Shown here: positions 55,589-64,000 of the stretch, piece by piece
How positions within the stretch are numbered: position 1 is the stretch's first letter
Layout: every line of letters starts with the position of its first letter
Origin: Streptomyces sp. NBC_00442
GTDB taxonomy: Bacteria; Actinomycetota; Actinomycetes; Streptomycetales; Streptomycetaceae
Direction: 5' to 3'
DNA: 64,000 nt
NCBI RefSeq assembly: GCF_036014195.1
Contig: NZ_CP107918.1
Span: forward strand, 806,001 to 870,000
Notes under the pieces: model-generated
The model's database searches: none
Told to the model about the DNA's origin: nothing
The model's input: only the letters and a program-made list of their open reading frames with translations
Position numbers and translations under genes: made by a program

Positions 55589-56395
55589 TCAGACCTTGCG
55601 GGCCACGCCGGCGTAGACGGGGATCGTCTCGTCCCCGTCGAGAGCGCTCTCACCGAGCTCGGGGTGCCAGAAGGCAGCAAGGCCGACGCCCGGGGCGGCC
55701 AGTTCACGGCCGTGGAAGAAGCGGGTGACCTCCGCCTTGGTCCGCGGGCGCAGCGTGACGCCGCCGCCCTTGTACAGCTCCACCGCGCGGGCCGCGCTCT
55801 CCTGGTCGAAGTCGCCGGTGATCTGCGACAGGACCAGGTAGCTGCCCGGCGCGAAGACGTCGAGGAGGCGGTTGACGATGCCGTACACATCGTCGTCGTC
55901 CCCGATGAAGTGCGTCAGAGCGATCAGCGAGACCGCTACGGGGCGCTCGAAGTCCAGGGTGTGGCGGGCGAGTTCGAGAATGCGCTCGGGTTCGCGGGCG
56001 TCGGCCTGGATGTACTCGGTGACGCCGTCGGGCGCGGAGCGCAGCAGTGCCTCCGCGTGGCGCAGCACGATCGGGTCGTTGTCCGCGTACACGATACGGG
56101 CGTCGGGTGCGGTGCGCTGGGCGACCTGGTGGAGGTTGGGCTCGGTGGGGATGCCGGTGCCGATGTCGAGGAACTGGCCTACGCCCCGCTCGGCGAGCCA
56201 GCGCGTGGCGCGGTGCATGAAGGCACGGTTGACCCGGGCGATGTCCCGGCCGCGCGAGTCGAGCGCGAGCAGCTGCTCGGCGAGCACCTCGTCGACCGGG
56301 TAGTTGTCCTTGCCGCCGAGGAACCAGTCGTAGACACGGGCCGGATGGGGCTTGCTGGTGTCGATCTGGACGGCGGTGCGGTCTTGCCCGGTCAT
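55589..56395 (-). CDS. SAM-dependent methyltransferase (DUF574 / Methyltransf_19 family)
   Basis: 268 residues. Family hallmarks: IDTSKPHPARVYDWFLGGKDNYPVD at the start, motif I VGQFLDIGTGIPTEPNLHQ and the SAM-contact ARIVYADNDPIVLRHAEALL. These enzymes are numerous in Streptomyces and their substrates are unknown; many lie near WhiJ-type or DUF397 genes, as here. ATG start. Contains a copy of the iterated palindrome at 55640-55651. Confidence 0.9.
   Translation of the reverse strand: MTGQDRTAVQIDTSKPHPARVYDWFLGGKDNYPVDEVLAEQLLALDSRGRDIARVNRAFMHRATRWLAERGVGQFLDIGTGIPTEPNLHQVAQRTAPDARIVYADNDPIVLRHAEALLRSAPDGVTEYIQADAREPERILELARHTLDFERPVAVSLIALTHFIGDDDDVYGIVNRLLDVFAPGSYLVLSQITGDFDQESAARAVELYKGGGVTLRPRTKAEVTRFFHGRELAAPGVGLAAFWHPELGESALDGDETIPVYAGVARKV
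55640..55651. repeat. GAGAGCGCTCTC palindrome inside the methyltransferase gene
   Basis: Perfect 12-bp palindrome; on the coding strand it reads Glu-Ser-Ala-Leu with a GCT codon. Confidence 0.8.
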
Positions 56396-56588
56396 GTGCG
56401 CTCCATGGGGATGAAGGTCAGCGAACAGGATTGTGGAACACGGCAGTTGCGGCTCGAACAGCGGACGGGAACCGGCGGCCCGGCGAGTGCGGCACGACCT
56501 GGCGGGATCGGGCGGAATCCGGAGGGATCCGGAGGGATTCGGAGAGACCCGGAGGGGTCCGGCGCACGGAGTCGGCGGGAACGCGTGG

Positions 56589-56622
56589 ATCGTGGATCAG
56601 GTCAGATCGTGGATCAGGTCAG
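56589..56622. repeat. exact 17-bp tandem duplication at the DUF397 stop
   Basis: ATCGTGGATCAGGTCAG at 56589-56605 is repeated at once at 56606-56622; the second copy holds the stop codon of the DUF397 gene. Upstream, 56515-56570 carries degenerate CGGAGGGAT repeats. Confidence 0.9.
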
Positions 56623-56880
56623 CAGGAAGTCGGCCTTGCCCGACTTCGCACCCTGGATGAAGGCGGCGATCTCGCCGGGTGTGTAGATCAGCGCGGGGCC
56701 TTCGGGATCGGCGGACTGGCGCACCGCGACCCTGCCGTCGGCCAGTTTCATGGCCTCGAAGCAGTTGCCGCCGTTGCCTCCGCTCCAGGGCTTGTGCCAG
56801 CCCTCGGCGCCGAGCTCGGCGGCGGGCATGCCGTTGTAGATGCGCCCGGCCGCCGTCCCGCCGTCGTATATGTGATCCAT
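56614..56880 (-). CDS. DUF397 protein of a WhiJ-type set
   Basis: 88-residue protein carrying the DUF397 core: WHKPWSGGNGGNCFEAMKLADGRVAVRQSADPEGPALIYTPGEIAAFI. These small proteins are always found beside XRE-DUF5753 regulators and are thought to bind and antagonise them. Its ATG follows the regulator stop without a gap, so the pair is translationally coupled. Confidence 0.9.
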   Translation of the reverse strand: MDHIYDGGTAAGRIYNGMPAAELGAEGWHKPWSGGNGGNCFEAMKLADGRVAVRQSADPEGPALIYTPGEIAAFIQGAKSGKADFLLT

Positions 56881-57741
56881 TCACAGCTCCTTGCGGAGAC
56901 CCTTGAGGATCTCCTTCGTGCGTTGTGCAGTGGCGGCCTGAGCCGCCATGCGGTCCATGACCTCCAGGTGGGTGGCCACCTCGGGGCGGGCGTCCAGATA
57001 GACGGCGCCGGTCAGGTACTCGCTGTAGACCATGTCCGGAAGTTCGGGCACGGCGAAACGGAAGAGGACGAAGGGCCCGTACGTGCCCGGGTGGTGACCG
57101 GAGGCGAACTCGGCGACCTGCACGGTGACGTTGGGCAGCGTGGAGGCTTCCAGGAGGCGGTCGATCTGATCCCGCATCACCTGCGGCGTGCCGACCGGGC
57201 GGCGCAGCACCGTCTCGTCCATGACGACCCACAGCCGGGGCGCGTCCTCCCGGGTGAGAAGCGACTGGCGCTCCATGCGCAGGGCCACGTGCCGGTCTAT
57301 GTCGGCGTCATTGGTGGCGCCGAGCGCGCCGCTGCGCATGACGTGGCGGGCGTACTCCTCCGTCTGCAGCAGACCGGGCACGAAGTGCGGCTCGTACGAT
57401 CTGATGAGCGAGGCCGCGCCCTCCAGACTGACGTACATGCTGAACCAGTCCGGCAGGATGTCGTGGAAGCGTTGCCACCAGCCGGGCTTGTTGGCCTCCT
57501 CGGCGAGGGCGACGAAACCTTCCGCCTCCGCGTCGGCGATCCCGTACGCCTTCAGGAGCAGGACGACGTAGGGAATCTTGAGGGAGACCTCGGCCATCTC
57601 CATGCGCCGGACGGTGGCCGGGGCCACCCGCAGCACCTTGGCCGCCTCCTCCCGCCGGAGGCCGGCCCGCTCGCGCAGGTCCTGGAGGCGTCTGCCCAGC
57701 ACGACCTGGCCCACGGTCGGGGCGGACCGGGGTTCACTCAC
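56881..57741 (-). CDS. XRE family regulator with DUF5753 (WhiJ-like)
   Basis: 286 residues from GTG 57741 with GGGGAGG six bases upstream. An N-terminal helix-turn-helix (about 10-65, RREEAAKVLRVAPATVRRMEMAE) is followed by the DUF5753 ligand domain (about 100-280), which includes EPHFVPGLLQTEEYARHVM and GHHPGTYGPFVLFRF. WhiJ-type regulators hold back aerial growth or antibiotic production until a signal frees DNA. It is divergent from the ATP-binding protein, which is the usual third member. Confidence 0.92.
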   Translation of the reverse strand: MSEPRSAPTVGQVVLGRRLQDLRERAGLRREEAAKVLRVAPATVRRMEMAEVSLKIPYVVLLLKAYGIADAEAEGFVALAEEANKPGWWQRFHDILPDWFSMYVSLEGAASLIRSYEPHFVPGLLQTEEYARHVMRSGALGATNDADIDRHVALRMERQSLLTREDAPRLWVVMDETVLRRPVGTPQVMRDQIDRLLEASTLPNVTVQVAEFASGHHPGTYGPFVLFRFAVPELPDMVYSEYLTGAVYLDARPEVATHLEVMDRMAAQAATAQRTKEILKGLRKEL

Positions 57742-57947
57742 TTCAGACCTCCCCACGCGCTGTTGCGTGCAGTGTGCCACGTCGTTGCAGATAGGAGAAC
57801 GGCACTCTGCATTTTTCACAGTGCCTCTTGCCAAGTGTCCGCCGCGGGTACAAGGTGGGTCGGTGAACCAGTTCACACGCGGTCGTCGAGTGCAGCCTTG
57901 GGGGAGGCGGCACGGGGCTCCGCTTCCCCACTGTGAGGATTCCGGTC

Positions 57948-58424
57948 GTGGCTCCTGGTAACGCGCTCATCCCCCAGCTGACAGGCGCAGGCTCCGGGAC
58001 CGCTGTGGTGCGGCGGTACGCGTTCGACGTGCCGTCCCGTACCGATTCGGTCTCGGTGGCCCGGCGCCGCAGCAGGGAGAAGCTGACCGGCTGGGGGCAC
58101 CACGAGGAACTGCACGAGACCGCCTCCCTGGTGATCTCGGAACTCGTCACCAACGCCGTCATCCACACCGCCGGCGACCACATACTGTGCGAACTCACCG
58201 ATCTGCGGCGGGCGTTGCGGATAGCGGTCAGGGACCTGGGCTGCGGCCCGGCCGGGCCGCGCCTGTGCCACTCCGGTGAGGAGGAGGAACGCGGACGCGG
58301 GCTGCTGCTCGTGGACGCGGTGAGCAGCGCATGGGGCTCGCACGACGCCCCGTACGGGCTCGGCCGGATCGTCTGGGCCGAGCTGGCGCACGAGGGGCCG
58401 GGCAAGGCGGTCCTTGAGTGCTGA
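57948..58424 (+). CDS. ATP-binding protein (anti-sigma-factor-like HATPase)
   Basis: 158 residues, GHKL-type ATPase of the RsbW/SpoIIAB class. The N-box is ELVTNAVIHTAGD, followed by DLRRALRIAVRDLGCGPAGP (G1-like) and RGRGLLLVDAVSSAWGSH (G2-like). Stand-alone members accompany XRE-DUF5753 and DUF397 genes in many Streptomyces. GTG 57948 is chosen because GAGG lies nine bases upstream; GTG 57933 is an alternative that would overlap it. Confidence 0.85.
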   Translation: MAPGNALIPQLTGAGSGTAVVRRYAFDVPSRTDSVSVARRRSREKLTGWGHHEELHETASLVISELVTNAVIHTAGDHILCELTDLRRALRIAVRDLGCGPAGPRLCHSGEEEERGRGLLLVDAVSSAWGSHDAPYGLGRIVWAELAHEGPGKAVLEC

Positions 58425-58900
58425 GAGAGATTCTTCCCTGGGGACCCCGGGGCGGGCGACAGGGCCCGCCACCGGATGGGTCCGGAACCGCCGGGCCCCG
58501 TGGCCCCGTGCGCAGTGGGGGTGCGCACGGCGTGCTCGGGCCCGGCGGCTCCGCCGCTCGACCCGGCGGCGGGGTGCTCCTGCCGTCGATCCGGCCGGCG
58601 GCGCTGGGCCGGGACGCGGTGGGGGTGCCCGCCGGACACGGCTTCAGGCTCCTGTCCCGGCTGCCGAGCTCCGGCTGCGTGTTCGCCTCCGCCGACTGGT
58701 GGTGGTGGATCGTGCCGGCCGGCTCCGACCACGAGCTGCCCTGGCCGGGGCCGGTGCGCTACGCGCCGGGCGCGGTGGTCCCGGACGCCGGCGCGCCGCG
58801 CCTGATCCACTTCCCCGAGGGACCGACGCCCTACACCCCGCCGATCCCGCTGTACCTGGTGGTCTGCCAGCTGACCGGCACCGCTCCGGCCTGGGCCTGA
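58418..58900 (+). CDS. hypothetical protein, coupled to the ATP-binding gene
   Basis: Up to 160 residues. The first ~50 are Gly/Pro/Arg-rich and may be untranslated; the remaining part, VLLPSIRPAALGRDAVGVP through WWWWIVPAGSD and IPLYLVVCQLTG, looks like real protein. GTG 58418 overlaps the preceding stop by seven bases; GTG 58508 is an internal alternative. No family was recognised. Codon bias supports the second half. Confidence 0.6.
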   Translation: MLREILPWGPRGGRQGPPPDGSGTAGPRGPVRSGGAHGVLGPGGSAARPGGGVLLPSIRPAALGRDAVGVPAGHGFRLLSRLPSSGCVFASADWWWWIVPAGSDHELPWPGPVRYAPGAVVPDAGAPRLIHFPEGPTPYTPPIPLYLVVCQLTGTAPAWA

Positions 58901-58932
58901 GCCGGTACGCGCCGCGCCCGCCGACGGGCGCG

Positions 58933-59847
58933 TCAGTCCGTGGGCAGGCCGTCCGCCGCCTCGGCGAGCGCTTCGAGGACCGGCCGGAACAGCGGATGGC
59001 GCTCGGCTCCCCCGCGTACCGCGGCGAACACCCTGCGGGTCGGCGCGAGGCCCGCCACGGGACGCACCACCGTGTCCTTCCGCTCCATGCCGCTCAGCGC
59101 GGAACGCGGCACGAGGGCCACTCCCGCGCCCGCTCCCGCCAGCGCCACCACGGCGCGGAAGTCGTCGGACGAGTGCACCAACTTGGGCTGGAAACCGGCG
59201 AGTTCACAGGCCGTCAGCATGACGTCGTGGCAGGGGTTTCCCGGGTAGGGGCCGATCCAGTCGTCGTCGGCGAGCGCCGAGAGCGGAACCTGCGGGTCCT
59301 GGGCGAGGGGATGCGCCGCGTGCAGCACGGCGTCGAAGGGCTCGGCGTACAGCGGGACGCGTGAGAGCCGGCTGTCGTCCTCGCGCGGCGCTCCCCGGTA
59401 CTCCACGGCGAGGGCCAGATCGGCCTCGCCGTCCAGGACCAGGGGCAGGGCCTCGTCGCCCTCGGCATCGCGGACGCGGACCCGGATCGCGGGGTGGCTC
59501 GCGCGCAGCCGCACGATCGCGGGGGCCAGCACCTCCGCGATCCCCGTCGCGAAGGCGGCCACGGTGACTTCTCCGGCCGCCCCGCCCGCATAGGCGGCCA
59601 GCTCCGCCTCGGCCCGCTCCAGCTGGGCCAGGACCGCGTTGGCGTGCTCCAGAAGGATCTCGCCCGCGGCGGTGAGCCGTACGCCCTTGCCGCTACGGGT
59701 CAGCAGGGTGTGCCCGGTCTCCTGTTCGAGGGCGGCGAGCTGCTGGGAGACGGCGGAGGGCGTCAGATACAGCGCTGCTGCCGCGGCGGTCACCGTGCGG
59801 TGGTCCGCCGCGGCACGCAGGATGCGGAGCCGGCGGGGGTCGATCAC
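58933..59847 (-). CDS. LysR family transcriptional regulator
   Basis: 304 residues from GTG 59847. The N-terminal winged helix (about 1-60) reads RRLRILRAAADHRTVTAAAAALYLTPSAVSQQLAALEQETG, and the C-terminal effector domain (about 90-295) has the periplasmic-binding-protein fold with EADLALAVEYRG and GVALVPRSAL. It lies just downstream of kbl on the same strand, so it may control the threonine genes or amino-acid export; a target cannot be shown. Confidence 0.9.
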   Translation of the reverse strand: MIDPRRLRILRAAADHRTVTAAAAALYLTPSAVSQQLAALEQETGHTLLTRSGKGVRLTAAGEILLEHANAVLAQLERAEAELAAYAGGAAGEVTVAAFATGIAEVLAPAIVRLRASHPAIRVRVRDAEGDEALPLVLDGEADLALAVEYRGAPREDDSRLSRVPLYAEPFDAVLHAAHPLAQDPQVPLSALADDDWIGPYPGNPCHDVMLTACELAGFQPKLVHSSDDFRAVVALAGAGAGVALVPRSALSGMERKDTVVRPVAGLAPTRRVFAAVRGGAERHPLFRPVLEALAEAADGLPTD

Positions 59848-59931
59848 GCAGCCATTGTCGCGCGCCCGGCAGCCCGGCGACGACGCGCCGGGGACGCGGA
59901 CGCGCCTGCGCGCCGGCCCCGGCACACGGCG

Positions 59932-61113
<1,182 letters not shown>

Positions 61114-61231
61114 CGGGTTCTGCTCCTAAGGCGGGCGGAGAGCGGAAGGGCGGGGACGGCGGGCCGGTCCTGTGGAGGGCCGGCGGGCCTGCGGTCCCCG
61201 CCGGGCGGCGGGTCGGGCCGCCCGGGGGGGC

Positions 61232-62260
61232 TCAGACGGTCCAGTCGAGGATGATCTTGCCGCTGCGCGCGGTGGCGGCCTCGTCGAAGGCGGCGTCGAA
61301 GTCCTGGTAGCCGTACTTGCCCGTGATCACGGGGCTGAGGTCGAGCCCGCCTTCGAGCAGCACCGTCATGGCGTACCAGGTCTCGAACATCTCGCGCCCG
61401 TAGATGCCCTTGATGGTGATCATCGACGTGACGATCTTGGCCCAGTCCACGGCGAATTCCTGGGCCGGCAGGCCGAGCATGGCGATGCGGCCGCCGTGCG
61501 TCATGTTGGCGACCATGTCGCGCATGGCCTCGGGGCGGCCCGACATCTCCAGGCCGATGTCGAAGCCCTCCTTGAGGCCGAGCTGGGCCTGGGCGTGGGC
61601 GATGTCGTGCTCGGCGACGTTGAGCGCGAGGGTGGCGCCCGCCTTGCGCGCGATGTCGAGGCGGGACTCGCTGACGTCGGTGATGACGACGCTGCGGGCA
61701 CCGGCGTGCTTGGCGACCGCTGCGGCCATGATGCCGATGGGGCCCGCGCCGGTGATCAGCACGTCCTCCCCCACCAGGGGGAAGGAGAGGGCCGTGTGCA
61801 CGGCGTTGCCGAACGGATCGAAGATCGCCGCGACGTCGAGGTCGACCTTGGTGCGGTGCACCCACACGTTGGAGGCGGGCAGCGCCACGTACTCGGCGAA
61901 CGCGCCGTCGCGCCCCACGCCGAGACCGATCGTGGCGCGGCACAGGTGCCTGCGGCCCGCCAGGCAGTTGCGGCACTTTCCGCAGACCAGGTGGCCCTCT
62001 CCGCTGACCAGGTCGCCGACCGCGATGTCCTGGACGTCCGCGCCGATCGCGGCGACCTCGCCGACGAACTCGTGGCCGAGGACCAGGGGCGTCGTGACGG
62101 CGCCCTGCGCCCAGCCGTCCCAGGAGCGGATGTGCAGGTCGGTGCCGCAGATGCCGGTGCGAAGGACCTTGATCAGCACATCGCCGGGCCCGGTCTCCGG
62201 CTCGGGTACGTCCATGAGCCACAGTCCGGGTTCGGCGTGCTGCTTGACAAGTGCCTTCAT
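61232..62260 (-). CDS. tdh: L-threonine 3-dehydrogenase
   Basis: Zinc-dependent dehydrogenase of 342 residues that oxidises threonine to 2-amino-3-oxobutyrate. Catalytic zinc ligands are C38 (GICGTD), H63 and E64 (LGHEFVG); structural zinc cysteines are C93, C96, C99 and C107. The NAD fold starts at [22 protein letters not shown] 62260 follows GGGAG. The product is unstable, hence the coupling with kbl. Confidence 0.96.
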   Translation of the reverse strand: MKALVKQHAEPGLWLMDVPEPETGPGDVLIKVLRTGICGTDLHIRSWDGWAQGAVTTPLVLGHEFVGEVAAIGADVQDIAVGDLVSGEGHLVCGKCRNCLAGRRHLCRATIGLGVGRDGAFAEYVALPASNVWVHRTKVDLDVAAIFDPFGNAVHTALSFPLVGEDVLITGAGPIGIMAAAVAKHAGARSVVITDVSESRLDIARKAGATLALNVAEHDIAHAQAQLGLKEGFDIGLEMSGRPEAMRDMVANMTHGGRIAMLGLPAQEFAVDWAKIVTSMITIKGIYGREMFETWYAMTVLLEGGLDLSPVITGKYGYQDFDAAFDEAATARSGKIILDWTV

Positions 62261-62702
62261 GGGCGGTGCTCCCGGCGTACGGAGAGTGGCGGCCGGCCAC
62301 GGAGGGGTGGCCGGACGTGGGGCTGACCGGACGCACGGCCGGAGGTACCGCCGTACGTGCTGATCCGGCGGACCGGAACAGGCTGCCGAGCCCGGCCGAT
62401 CCGACTGATCACCAATCTGCCGAGCCCCGGCCCCCGCGTCCATCGAGGATTTCTTAAGCGGGCCAACAGCCAAGCTTCACGCGCGCCCCTCGCGCCCCGG
62501 GGGTTCCGCGCACCCCCCTGAATCACGTGCGGCGCACCGGCTGCTCCACACGGGTCACACCGACTGCCCCCCTGGAGACACGGCGAGTCACCACACGTCA
62601 CGGTGCATCACGCCGGGGACCTCTCCCGGCGGGCCCGCCGCGCCCCAGGTTTGGCCGAAATCCTTCGGTACCGTGCCGGTAAGGGAGGGCCCGGAGACGT
62701 GC
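62261..62702. other. 442-bp region upstream of tdh
   Basis: No gene supported. TTAAGA-like sequence near 62450 within a locally AT-richer stretch might be part of the tdh promoter; the rest is GC-rich. I see no riboswitch-like fold. The neighbouring minus-strand gene ends at 62703. Confidence 0.4.
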
Positions 62703-63470
62703 CTAGTGGCTCGGCACCACGCTCAGACGGGCGCGGCCGCGCCGCGCGACGGGCGGCTCGGTCTCGCGCAGGACCAGGGTCAGCCGCCGAAGCCCGAACT
62801 TCCGCAGCGTACGCGGGGATTCGACCACCAGACGGCAGCTGGTGCGGCCGCGCTCGGGGTCGGGGTGGCGCACCTGGCGGACCGTGCCGTCGTGGTGCAC
62901 CGCCGCGTCGCCGACCGCTCTGACCCAGTGCGGAAGGCCGAGGCGGAAGGCGGCGTCCATGATCGGGTCGTCGGCGATCTCACGCCGGATGTCCGCGAGG
63001 CCGGGAGCGTTCTCGTCGTCGGCGAACGCCTCGGCGAACTGGGCCAGCAGGGGCAGGCACCAGCCCGTCTCGTGCTCGGCGAGCACGCTGGCGGCCTCCG
63101 GATGGAACAGGACGAAGCGCAGGAAGTTGTGGTCGGGCATCGCGGTCGGGTGCGGCCCCACGCCGCCGAAGAGCGCGTCGTACGCCGGATTGGCGTGCGC
63201 CACGCCCCAGCCCGGATCGAGCACCACGGACGGGAAGGGAAGGGCGTCCGTCATCGCGAAGTAGTCGTGGACATAGGCCCTGAGCTCCGGATCTCCCGGG
63301 AGCGCCGGGGTGCCGTTCGTTGCTGCCGTCGTGTCGTCGGCGGCGCGCTCCCCCGCGGCCGTCTGCTGTCCGGGCCGCTCCGGGACCAGGGCGAACGGGC
63401 GCCCCACCACCGGGACGTGCGCCGCCGGAACCTTGGTCACCGAATCCTTCGCCACCGATTCTTCCGCCAT
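62703..63470 (-). CDS. MmyB-like ligand-binding domain protein without HTH
   Basis: 255 residues. Residues about 75-245 match the ligand domain of MmyB-type regulators: FPSVVLDPGWGVAHANPAYDALFGG, HNFLRFVLFHPEAASVL and VRQVRHPDPERG. In typical members an XRE-type HTH precedes this domain; here residues 1-60 are low-complexity with no HTH. The domain binds fatty-acid-like or other small ligands in relatives. It is divergent from another regulator at 63733, which may carry the DNA-binding role. GAGGAG lies about 11 bases before the ATG. Confidence 0.82.
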   Translation of the reverse strand: MAEESVAKDSVTKVPAAHVPVVGRPFALVPERPGQQTAAGERAADDTTAATNGTPALPGDPELRAYVHDYFAMTDALPFPSVVLDPGWGVAHANPAYDALFGGVGPHPTAMPDHNFLRFVLFHPEAASVLAEHETGWCLPLLAQFAEAFADDENAPGLADIRREIADDPIMDAAFRLGLPHWVRAVGDAAVHHDGTVRQVRHPDPERGRTSCRLVVESPRTLRKFGLRRLTLVLRETEPPVARRGRARLSVVPSH

Positions 63471-63630
63471 CGAGTACGCGACTCCTCTTGCTGGCCCGCT
63501 AGTGCGGCGGCCGGCCTTCGGGCCCGCCCGGGGCTCGGAGGGCGATCTTCACACCGCGTGGCGATCCTGATACCGCCGCCACAATGATGTCAAGCATCGT
63601 GGCATTCCGGCCCCCCGAAGCTTTGATTGC

Positions 63631-63644
63631 GCCACAACTGTGGC
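63631..63644. promoter_or_regulatory. GCCACA-AC-TGTGGC operator candidate
   Basis: Perfect 6-bp inverted repeat between the divergent MmyB-like gene and the regulator at 63733, in an AT-richer stretch. A looser repeat, GCCAC...GTGGC, spans 63578-63603. Either gene product could bind here. Confidence 0.45.
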
Positions 63645-63732
63645 AAGTTCTGGTTGTTGTTGCCGGGACCCGCTAGCCTCCGGAGCATCCACTGTTGTGC
63701 CCACCGACTCGCATGATCTAGGAGAACTACTG

Positions 63733-64000
63733 GTGACGGACGGCTTCTTGGTTCCGGGACCGGCAGCCACGGGCCCCCTCGCGGCCGTCATCGCCCGTGT
63801 GGCCGAGCTCGCCGGAAAGCTCGGAATGGATCATGCGGACGTCTTCGACGTCCACCGGCTCTCCGAGGCATCGGGCGTGCCCGCCGACGTGGTCGGCGCG
63901 CTGCTCGACGGCCGCCCGGCCGGCGAACCCGATCTGCAGGCGCGTTTCCTGCAGCGGTTCGGCCTGCTGCGCAGCACCCGGCGCAAGCCCAACGGCCGCC
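63733..64000 (+). CDS. transcriptional regulator, XRE-like, truncated by the window end
   Basis: Partial: 89 codons from GTG 63733 with AGGAGA seven bases before. The sequence begins VTDGFLVPGPAATGPL and contains HADVFDVHRLSEASGVPADVVG then LLDGRPAGEPDLQARFLQRFG, the pattern of Streptomyces regulators that carry two helix-turn-helix motifs, the second normally just after the point where the window stops. DNA binding is inferred. Confidence 0.65.
   Translation, partial: MTDGFLVPGPAATGPLAAVIARVAELAGKLGMDHADVFDVHRLSEASGVPADVVGALLDGRPAGEPDLQARFLQRFGLLRSTRRKPNGR

Noticed and set aside
62261..62702. Glycine or threonine riboswitch before tdh-kbl
   Set aside because: I could not find the conserved paired glycine-aptamer cores or a convincing expression platform.

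Overview
The window looks like chromosomal DNA of a Streptomyces or a close relative. GC is very high (roughly 70% or more) with strongly biased third positions, GTG and TTG starts are frequent, and actinobacterial marker families are present: a WhiB-like protein, an SsgA-like sporulation protein, an XRE-DUF5753/DUF397/ATP-binding (WhiJ-type) set, an mce operon, and one rare TTA codon. From memory, unchecked, the order of 1-22 kb resembles the SCO67xx region of S. coelicolor (fadAB, ssgD, ABC-F, WhiB-like, DNA ligase). I see no rRNA, tRNA, CRISPR array, insertion sequence or prophage.

Layout. 0-10 kb: a secreted esterase, a MerR regulator, and a minus-strand fatty-acid degradation operon (alpha-methylacyl-CoA racemase, acyl-CoA dehydrogenase, thiolase, FadB-like hydratase/dehydrogenase) behind a palindromic operator candidate. 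8-17 kb: a trans-enoyl-reductase-like protein, endonuclease V, YciI, a secreted Asp-box propeller, an SsgD-like protein, an ABC-F protein behind an apparent drug-responsive attenuator, an acyl-ACP desaturase with an operator in its promoter, a WhiB-like protein and a VOC protein. 17-21 kb: a GntR regulator divergent from a PTS EIIC and a double-SIS sugar-phosphate protein. 20.7-22.9 kb: a divergent LigD-type polymerase and ATP-dependent DNA ligase. 22.8-36.5 kb: one tightly coupled mce operon (Mkl ATPase, two YrbE permeases, MceA-F, four Mce-associated proteins) ending in a lytic transglycosylase. 37-41 kb: three secreted proteins of unknown function, divergent from mce. 41-47.7 kb: a PucR-type regulator with the only in-frame TTA codon I found, then a Pls/PosA synthetase (epsilon-polylysine type, Lys-like specificity code) overlapping a Tat-exported M1 metallopeptidase. 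48-58.9 kb: urea transporter, two MFS exporters (one fused to a winged-helix domain), YchJ, GPP34, a secreted protein, a methyltransferase and the WhiJ-type set. 58.9-64 kb: LysR, kbl and tdh (threonine to glycine), an MmyB-type ligand-binding protein without its HTH, and a regulator cut by the window end.

How they work together: the acyl-CoA operon, the mce importer and the secreted proteins could form a lipid or steroid scavenging route, but only the mce block is one transcription unit. The Pls-like synthetase and M1 peptidase look like a poly-amino-acid antibiotic producer with its own degrading enzyme, probably under developmental (bldA) control through the PucR regulator.

The signal least explained by genes is a 12-bp palindrome, GAGAGCGCTCYC, found thirteen times in the window, mostly inside coding sequence and often with rare codons; three copies sit in a degenerate six-unit array at 52975-53122. 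It matches the CebR (LacI-family) operator consensus. The second strongest is a 10-residue leader peptide containing Arg-Leu-Arg, a known macrolide arrest motif, placed against a 12-bp stem upstream of the ABC-F gene.
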